Assembly (NCBI RefSeq): GCF_021272205.1
Contig: NZ_JAJSDX010000001.1
Location: 310,001-374,000 of the forward strand
DNA length: 64,000 nucleotides
From: Pantoea sp. Mb-10
Lineage (GTDB): Bacteria > Pseudomonadota > Gammaproteobacteria > Enterobacterales > Enterobacteriaceae
Reading direction: 5' to 3'
Positions within the stretch are counted from its first letter, which is position 1, and each line of letters starts with the position of its first letter. A program made the translations under genes and the position numbers. This document shows positions 58,450-64,000 of this stretch, in pieces. Under the pieces are notes generated by a model. That model saw only the letters and a list, made by a program, of their open reading frames with translations, made no database searches and was not told the origin of the DNA.

Positions 58450-59589
58450 TCAATATAGCGAGTGCGTGTTGCGCTCAATGTGTTCTTGGGTAATGCGACC
58501 AAACATCTTGTAATAACACCACGCGGTATAAGCCAAAATGATCGGTACAAAGATCATTGCGGCCACGGTCATCACCCGTAGCGTCAGCAGGCTGGAGGTG
58601 GCATCCCACATTGTCAGGCTGCTGCCCGGCACCGTGCTGGAAGGCATGATGAACGGGAACATGGCAACCCCCGCAGTCATGATGATGCAGGCCAGCGTGA
58701 GCGAAGAGCACACAAATGCCCACGCTCCCCTCTTACGACGCACACAGACAAGGGTCAATAAGGGCAATACAACGCCCAACAGCGGAAACAGCCACAGTGC
58801 GGGCGCGTGCTGGAAATTCGCCAGCCACGCGCCTGGTTGTTGCACCACCGCTTTGCCCAAGGGGTTAGAGGCCGCATGGTGATCCACAACGCTATTTAAC
58901 ACATAGCCATCAATACCGTACTTCACCCATGCGCCGGCCAGCGCGAATCCTACCAGCGTCACCAGCGCGCTGATCTGCGCCGTGCGCCCCGCGCGCTGGT
59001 GCAATTCCCCCTCGGTGCGCATCAGCAGATAGGTTGCTCCTTGCGTCAAAATCATCGCCACGCTGATCGCCCCCGCCAGCAGACCAAACGGGTTCAGCAG
59101 CTGAAAGAAGTTACCGGTGTAAAACAGTCGCAGATACGCATCCGCATGAAACGGCACGCCCTGTAGCAGGTTGCCGAATGCCACACCTATAACCAGCGGC
59201 GGAACACAACTGCCGATGAAGATCCCCCAGTCCCATGCGCCGCGCCAGCGCCTGTCCTCAATTTTTGAGCGGTAATCAAAGCCGACCGGACGAAAGAACA
59301 GCGACGCAAGCACCAGTATCATCGCAACGTAGAAGCCAGAAAAGGCGGCGGCGTAAACCATCGGCCAGGCAGCGAACAGCGCCCCACCGGCCGTAATCAG
59401 CCATACCTGATTGCCGTCCCAGTGCGGTGCAATCGCATTGATCATAATGCGCCGTTCGGTATCGGTGCGACCCAGTACGCGCGTCAGCATGCCAACGCCC
59501 ATATCAAAGCCATCCGCCACGGCAAAACCAATCAGCAGAACGCCAATCAGCAACCACCAGATAAAGCGTAAAACTTCGTAGTCGAACAT
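58450..59589 (-). CDS. cydB: Cytochrome bd-I ubiquinol oxidase subunit II
   Basis: 379 residues, the same length as in E. coli, with eight to nine membrane helices. N-terminus MFDYEVLRFIWWLLIGVLLIGFAVADGFDMGVG is diagnostic. Pairs with CydA in the inner membrane. 12 bases after cydA. Confidence 0.97.
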   Translation of the reverse strand: MFDYEVLRFIWWLLIGVLLIGFAVADGFDMGVGMLTRVLGRTDTERRIMINAIAPHWDGNQVWLITAGGALFAAWPMVYAAAFSGFYVAMILVLASLFFRPVGFDYRSKIEDRRWRGAWDWGIFIGSCVPPLVIGVAFGNLLQGVPFHADAYLRLFYTGNFFQLLNPFGLLAGAISVAMILTQGATYLLMRTEGELHQRAGRTAQISALVTLVGFALAGAWVKYGIDGYVLNSVVDHHAASNPLGKAVVQQPGAWLANFQHAPALWLFPLLGVVLPLLTLVCVRRKRGAWAFVCSSLTLACIIMTAGVAMFPFIMPSSTVPGSSLTMWDATSSLLTLRVMTVAAMIFVPIILAYTAWCYYKMFGRITQEHIERNTHSLY

Positions 59590-59601
59590 GATCGCTCTCC
59601 T

Positions 59602-61173
59602 TTATACGCGCGCAGGCTGTGTCGCCGCAGTGGCAACTTCGTGATGATAACGCCCGGTTTTAAGACTGCTGGGGCCGCGTCGCGCGAATGTGAACATCAG
59701 GTACATTTCTGCGATGAGGAATAGCGTGTAGAGCCCACAGATCAGGAGCATGGAGAAGAGAATATCGCCGGTGGTCAGCGAAGAGTTCGCCACAGCGGTG
59801 GGAAGCACCTCACCAATCGCCCACGGCTGACGGCCATATTCCGCAACAAACCAGCCGGACTCAATCGCGAGCCACGGCAGAGGAATGCCATACAGTGCCG
59901 CCTTGAGCAGCCATCGGCGTTGGCCAATGCGATTACGCACGACGCTCAGGAAAGCGAGCCCGATAATGGCCAGCATCAGTGCCCCACTGAGTACCATGAT
60001 GCGGAAAGCAAAATAGAGGGGGGCAACCCGTGGTATAGAGTCTTGGGTCGCCTGTTGGATTTGGGCTTCGCTGGCATCGGCCACGTTCGGCGTGTATCGC
60101 TTCAGCAGCAGGCCGTAGCCGAGATCCTGCTTGCTGGCTTCGAAATCACGGCGTACAGCGGGATCCTGATTGCCCTCGCGCAGCGCGTTAAGCAGCGCAT
60201 AGGCTTTCATGCCATTGCGAATGCGCACTTCATGCTGCGCCAACAGTTCTTTCAACCCTGTGACCGGTTTATCCACCGATCGCGTGGCGATAAGGCCGAG
60301 CAGATAAGGAATCTGAATCGCATAACGGTTTTCGCGCGTGGTTTGATTGGGCACCCCAAACAGCGTAAACGCCGCGGGCGCGGGCTGCGTTTCCCATTCT
60401 GCTTCGATAGCAGCCAGCTTGGTTTTTTGCACGTCGCCCATTTCGTACCCGGATTCGTCGCCCAACACGATGGCAGAGAGAATGGCGGCGATGCCAAAGC
60501 TGGCGGCAATGCCGAAAGAGCGTTTAGCAAAGGCCCGATCGCGTCCTTTGAGCAGATACCACGCGCTGATGCCCATGATAAACATGGCGCCCGCGGTATA
60601 ACCTGCGGCCACCGTGTGAACAAATTTCACCTGTGCAACCGGGTTCAGTACCAGCTGGGAAAAACTCACCATTTCCATGCGCATGGTTTCAAAATTGAAT
60701 TCCGATGCGATGGGATTTTGCATCCAGCCGTTCGCCACCAGGATCCATAAAGCAGACATATTTGAGCCCAATGCCACCAGCCAGGTTACGGCGAGATGTT
60801 GAACTTTTCCAAGGCGATCCCAGCCAAAGAAAAACAGCCCTACAAATGTGGATTCCAGAAAAAAGGCCATTAAACCTTCGATGGCCAGCGGCGCGCCAAA
60901 AATATCGCCGACATAGTGTGAGTAATACGACCAGTTAGTACCGAACTGAAACTCCATGGTCAGTCCGGTAGCCACGCCCAACGCAAAGTTAATACCGAAT
61001 AATTTGCCCCAGAATTGGGTCATGTCTTTATATATTTGCTTGCCCGTTAATACATAGACGGTTTCCATTATTGCCAGTAAAAACGCCATTCCTAGCGTTA
61101 ACGGCACAAACAGAAAATGATACATCGCCGTCAGGGCAAACTGTAAACGCGACAGCTCGACAACATCTAACAT
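59602..61173 (-). CDS. cydA: Cytochrome bd-I ubiquinol oxidase subunit I
   Basis: 523 residues, nine helices. Haem b595 ligand His19 ([10 protein letters not shown]), the b558 ligand region with a His in [16 protein letters not shown] near the end, and a long Q-loop (about 235-330), so the long-Q type. High-affinity oxygen reductase for low aeration. The ATG at 61173 has AAGGAG; the frame is open to 61230. Confidence 0.97.
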   Translation of the reverse strand: MLDVVELSRLQFALTAMYHFLFVPLTLGMAFLLAIMETVYVLTGKQIYKDMTQFWGKLFGINFALGVATGLTMEFQFGTNWSYYSHYVGDIFGAPLAIEGLMAFFLESTFVGLFFFGWDRLGKVQHLAVTWLVALGSNMSALWILVANGWMQNPIASEFNFETMRMEMVSFSQLVLNPVAQVKFVHTVAAGYTAGAMFIMGISAWYLLKGRDRAFAKRSFGIAASFGIAAILSAIVLGDESGYEMGDVQKTKLAAIEAEWETQPAPAAFTLFGVPNQTTRENRYAIQIPYLLGLIATRSVDKPVTGLKELLAQHEVRIRNGMKAYALLNALREGNQDPAVRRDFEASKQDLGYGLLLKRYTPNVADASEAQIQQATQDSIPRVAPLYFAFRIMVLSGALMLAIIGLAFLSVVRNRIGQRRWLLKAALYGIPLPWLAIESGWFVAEYGRQPWAIGEVLPTAVANSSLTTGDILFSMLLICGLYTLFLIAEMYLMFTFARRGPSSLKTGRYHHEVATAATQPARV

Positions 61174-61509
61174 GATGACTCCTTGCTCCCTACGCGAGCG
61201 AACGCCGCGCACTCTGCCAACGGCAGTCATGACAGCGTAAAGTAAGATTCAGGAAGGACTGTTCATTCATTTCATCCGCCTAACCGGCAGCGCAACGCGC
61301 GCGAGTAAGGTTGATGAAAATTCCCTAAAAGACCGATCGCTTCACTCTGCTTCGTGCGGGAGGGGCGTGAGGGAGAAGGCTAAATTGATGCCATCGCGCC
61401 AGGCACAAGCCACTCAATTAACGGAAAAAAGAGTGAATTGATGCAGCGCAATTTATACCTGTTGAATCGTTCATCGCCAGCGATATAGTTGTTTATTTCC
61501 ACGCCTTTA

Positions 61510-61523
61510 TTGATCTGGATTAA
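61510..61523. promoter_or_regulatory. FNR-box-like site upstream of cydA
   Basis: TTGAT-CTGG-ATTAA, one mismatch from TTGAT-N4-ATCAA, 337 bases before the cydA start. In E. coli FNR represses cyd under anaerobiosis. Rest of the 590-base gap to sucD is AT-rich, as in other cyd promoters, without any gene. Confidence 0.5.
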
Positions 61524-61597
61524 GCCAAAAACTTTCCAAATATGTAGGGTAATAGGCGTTGTTAAAAAATTGTCACTCGTGGCGTAATTGTTCAGCG

Positions 61598-61607
61598 AGT
61601 TAATTAC
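61598..61607. promoter_or_regulatory. ArcA-like half-site upstream of cydA
   Basis: AGTTAATTAC agrees with the ArcA-P core (W)GTTAATTA(W) except at the last base, with GTTAACG nearby. ArcA activates cydAB in E. coli. Single weak motif. Confidence 0.4.
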
Positions 61608-61710
61608 TTTTTGCGCAATTATTTAACGTTAACGCGTACAGACAGGACCGAAGACACGTTCATGGGTGCAGCACATCGGCGAGAAGAAAGTGAAGGCTTC
61701 ACGACCCTGT

Positions 61711-61742
61711 TGCAAAAAAAAAGCCACCCGAAGGTGGCTTAA
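61711..61742 (-). terminator. Terminator of the suc operon
   Basis: Stem AAGCCACC/GGTGGCTT with a 4-base loop and a T-run on the minus strand, 20 bases after the sucD stop. In E. coli the short 3' end here is processed to the SdhX RNA. Confidence 0.9.
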
Positions 61743-61760
61743 AGCACAAGCGATTGTGGC

Positions 61761-62636
61761 TTATTTAGCTGGCAACACGGCTTTTACTGCATCGCCGATG
61801 TCTGCCAGGCTGCGCACGGTTTTCACACCAGCAGCTTCCAGCGCGGCAAACTTCTCGTCCGCCGTGCCTTTACCGCCGGCGATGATGGCACCCGCGTGAC
61901 CCATACGCTTGCCTTTTGGCGCAGTTACGCCGGCAATGTAGCCAACAACGGGCTTGGTCACGTGCTCTTTGATAAAGGCCGCCGCTTCCTCTTCCGCGCT
62001 GCCGCCGATCTCACCGATCATCACGATCGCTTCGGTCTGCGGATCGTCCTGGAACATTTTCAGGATATCGATGAAGTTAGATCCCGGAATCGGATCGCCG
62101 CCGATACCCACGCATGTTGACTGACCGTAACCGATATCGGTGGTCTGCTTAACCGCTTCATACGTCAGCGTCCCTGAACGTGAAACGATGCCCACGCGGC
62201 CTGGCTGATGGATGTGGCCTGGCATGATGCCGATTTTGCATTCGCCTGGGGTAATCACCCCTGGGCAGTTCGGGCCAATCATACGCACGCCAGCTTCATC
62301 CAGCTTCATTTTAACCGTGAGCATATCCAGCGTCGGGATGCCTTCGGTGATGGTGATGATAAGCTTGATACCCGCCTCGATCGCTTCCAGGATACCGTCT
62401 TTGCAGAACGGAGCCGGAACGTAGATAACGGTGGCCGTTGCGCCTGTGGCTTCAACCGCTTCGCGCACAGTGTTAAACACCGGCAGGCCCAAATGCGTGG
62501 TGCCGCCTTTGCCTGGCGTAACACCGCCAACCAGCTGCGTGCCATACGCCAGCGCCTGCTCAGAGTGGAAAGTTCCCTGGCCACCGGTGAAACCCTGGCA
62601 GATAACTTTGGTGTTTTTGTCGATCAGAATGGACAT
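61761..62636 (-). CDS. sucD: Succinyl-CoA synthetase alpha subunit
   Basis: 291 residues. CoA- and phospho-His-containing subunit: N-terminal Rossmann fold with [13 protein letters not shown], CoA block [14 protein letters not shown], and catalytic His in RMGHAGAII. The ATG overlaps the sucC stop by one base (TAATG). Confidence 0.97.
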   Translation of the reverse strand: MSILIDKNTKVICQGFTGGQGTFHSEQALAYGTQLVGGVTPGKGGTTHLGLPVFNTVREAVEATGATATVIYVPAPFCKDGILEAIEAGIKLIITITEGIPTLDMLTVKMKLDEAGVRMIGPNCPGVITPGECKIGIMPGHIHQPGRVGIVSRSGTLTYEAVKQTTDIGYGQSTCVGIGGDPIPGSNFIDILKMFQDDPQTEAIVMIGEIGGSAEEEAAAFIKEHVTKPVVGYIAGVTAPKGKRMGHAGAIIAGGKGTADEKFAALEAAGVKTVRSLADIGDAVKAVLPAK

Positions 62637-63802
62637 TATTTACCCTCCGCAGCAGCAACAACACGCTGTGCCGCGTCTGTCAGGCTGGTTGCTGCAATGA
62701 TGTTCAGACCGCTGTCCGCCAGTTTTTTGGCGCCCAGCTCGGCGTTGTTACCTTCAAGACGTACCACCACCGGCACGTTAACACCCACTTCGGCAACTGC
62801 ACCGATAATGCCGTCTGCGATGAGATCGCAGCGCACAATGCCGCCGAAAATGTTAACGAAAACCGCTTTCACGGCATCGTCAGACAGGATGATTTTGAAG
62901 GCTTCGGTCACGCGCTCTTTGGTTGCGCCGCCGCCGACATCAAGGAAGTTTGCAGGCTGACCACCGTGGTGTTTCACGATGTCCATGGTGCCCATCGCCA
63001 GACCCGCACCGTTGACCATACAGCCAATGTTGCCTTCCAGCGCGACGTAGTTCAGCTCCCACTGCGTTGCGTGAGCTTCACGAGGATCTTCCTGGCTTGG
63101 ATCGCGCATTTCGCGCAGCTCAGGCTGACGGAACAGGGCGTTACCGTCTGCACCCAGTTTACCATCCAGGCAGATCAGATCGCCCTGCTTGGTAATCACC
63201 AGCGGGTTGATCTCGACCATGGCCAGATCGCGCTCCAGGAACATGGTTGCCAGGCCCATGAAGATTTTGGTGAACTGGCTGACTTGCTTACCGGTCAGAC
63301 CCAGTTTGAACGCCAGCTCACGGCCTTGATAAGGCTGAGGACCTGTTAACGGATCCAGCGCCATTTTGTGGATCAGGTGCGGGGTTTCTTCCGCCACTTT
63401 CTCGATTTCCACGCCGCCTTCAGTCGATGCCATGAAGATCACACGACGCGTCGCGCGGTCAACCACTGCACCCAAGTACAGCTCTTGATCGATATCTGTC
63501 GCCGCTTCAACCAGGATCTGATTCACTGGCTGACCGTTTGCGTCTGTTTGGTAGGTGACCAGGCGCTTGCCCAGCCAGTTTTCAGCAAATGCACGGATAT
63601 CTTCTTTGCTATTCACTACCTTCACACCGCCCGCTTTACCGCGGCCACCGGCATGAACCTGACATTTAACTACCCACGGGCCAGCGCCAATTTTAGAGGC
63701 GGCTTCTTCTGCTTCACGTGGCGTAGTACAGGCGTAGCCAGTGGGTGCCGGCATACCATACCGCGCAAACAACTGCTTCGCCTGGTATTCGTGTAAGTTC
63801 AT
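62636..63802 (-). CDS. sucC: Succinyl-CoA synthetase beta subunit
   Basis: 388 residues, as in E. coli. ATP-grasp domain followed by the CoA-ligase domain; [15 protein letters not shown] and [11 protein letters not shown] are typical. Makes ATP (or GTP) from succinyl-CoA with SucD. 72 bases after sucB. Confidence 0.97.
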   Translation of the reverse strand: MNLHEYQAKQLFARYGMPAPTGYACTTPREAEEAASKIGAGPWVVKCQVHAGGRGKAGGVKVVNSKEDIRAFAENWLGKRLVTYQTDANGQPVNQILVEAATDIDQELYLGAVVDRATRRVIFMASTEGGVEIEKVAEETPHLIHKMALDPLTGPQPYQGRELAFKLGLTGKQVSQFTKIFMGLATMFLERDLAMVEINPLVITKQGDLICLDGKLGADGNALFRQPELREMRDPSQEDPREAHATQWELNYVALEGNIGCMVNGAGLAMGTMDIVKHHGGQPANFLDVGGGATKERVTEAFKIILSDDAVKAVFVNIFGGIVRCDLIADGIIGAVAEVGVNVPVVVRLEGNNAELGAKKLADSGLNIIAATSLTDAAQRVVAAAEGK

Positions 63803-63841
63803 GATGTTCTATCCATTCAGGTCTGAAAAGATTATAAATTT

Positions 63842-63866
63842 GGGCACATCACGCGGTGACGTGCCC
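63842..63866 (-). promoter_or_regulatory. Intercistronic hairpin between sucB and sucC
   Basis: Stem GGGCAC/GTGCCC enclosing TCAC/GTGA, followed on the minus strand by an A/T-rich stretch. It could stabilise or attenuate the suc transcript. Confidence 0.45.
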
Positions 63867-63874
63867 GGCGAAAA

Positions 63875-64000
63875 TTAGACATCCAGCAACAGACGCGCAG
63901 GATCTTCCAGCATCTCTTTCACGGCCACCAGATAACCCACGGATTCGCGGCCATCAATCAGGCGATGATCGTAAGAGAGCGCCAGGTACATCATCGGCAG
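63875..64000 (-). CDS. sucB: Dihydrolipoyl succinyltransferase (E2), 3' end
   Basis: Only the last 41 residues are inside the window. The active-site [12 protein letters not shown] block and the ending RLLLDV identify the E2 component of 2-oxoglutarate dehydrogenase. The gene runs off the right edge. Confidence 0.95.
   Translation of the reverse strand: MPMMYLALSYDHRLIDGRESVGYLVAVKEMLEDPARLLLDV

Noticed and set aside
61666-61899. 77-codon frame between cydA and sucD
   Set aside because: Runs through the suc terminator into antisense of sucD.

Overview
This 64 kb window is a chromosomal stretch of a gamma-proteobacterium of the order Enterobacterales. Gene order is largely that of Escherichia coli around suc-cyd-tol-nadA-gal-mod-bio-moa, but the GC-rich coding, the absence of galE from the gal operon and several insertions point to an Erwiniaceae-type organism (Pantoea, Erwinia or Mixta relatives). 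That placement is inferred from synteny and protein similarity recalled from memory, not from a search.

Layout, left to right. 1-9 kb: the 3' part of a GH15 glucoamylase-like gene, an L,D-transpeptidase, a ZntB/CorA-family channel, a PiT-type phosphate transporter, an MFS exporter, dusC and rhlE. 9-20.8 kb: ybhQ, the ybhP-clsB-ybhN lipid operon, ybhL, a yaiW-like lipoprotein, the molybdopterin operon moaABCDE behind a Moco riboswitch and a ModE-type operator, ybhK (yvcK family), and uvrB with a LexA box and a DnaA-box cluster upstream. 21-29.9 kb: an orphan UrtE-like ABC ATPase with a degenerate signature motif, the biotin cluster bioBFCD/bioA around a BirA operator, ybhB, pgl and ybhA.

29.9-31.4 kb is a 1.4 kb non-coding island built from at least four repeat families. 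31.4-40 kb: modABC, acrZ, modE, modF, then galTKM with a conserved GalR operator but no galE. 40-49.3 kb: gpmA, aroG, ybgS, an EvgA/EvgS-like phosphorelay inserted between ybgS and zitB, zitB, pnuC and nadA with a NadR box. 49.3-52.4 kb: ogt divergent from an Ada-AlkA fusion, then three identical tRNA-Lys(UUU) genes followed by 178-bp tandem repeats that each carry the 3' tail of the tRNA. 52.4-64 kb: the tol-pal operon (ybgC-tolQRAB-pal-cpoB), cydABX without ybgE, sucCD and the 3' end of sucB.

Functional themes are core metabolism (TCA cycle, bd oxidase, galactose, biotin, NAD), a complete molybdenum circuit (ModE sensor, two ModE-type sites, ModABC import, Moco riboswitch, MoaA-E), and envelope integrity (Tol-Pal, Ldt, ClsB). 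The least ordinary parts are the 178-bp tRNA-derived repeats, the repeat island at 29.9-31.4 kb, the phosphorelay whose kinase gene overlaps zitB, and the orphan ABC ATPase.
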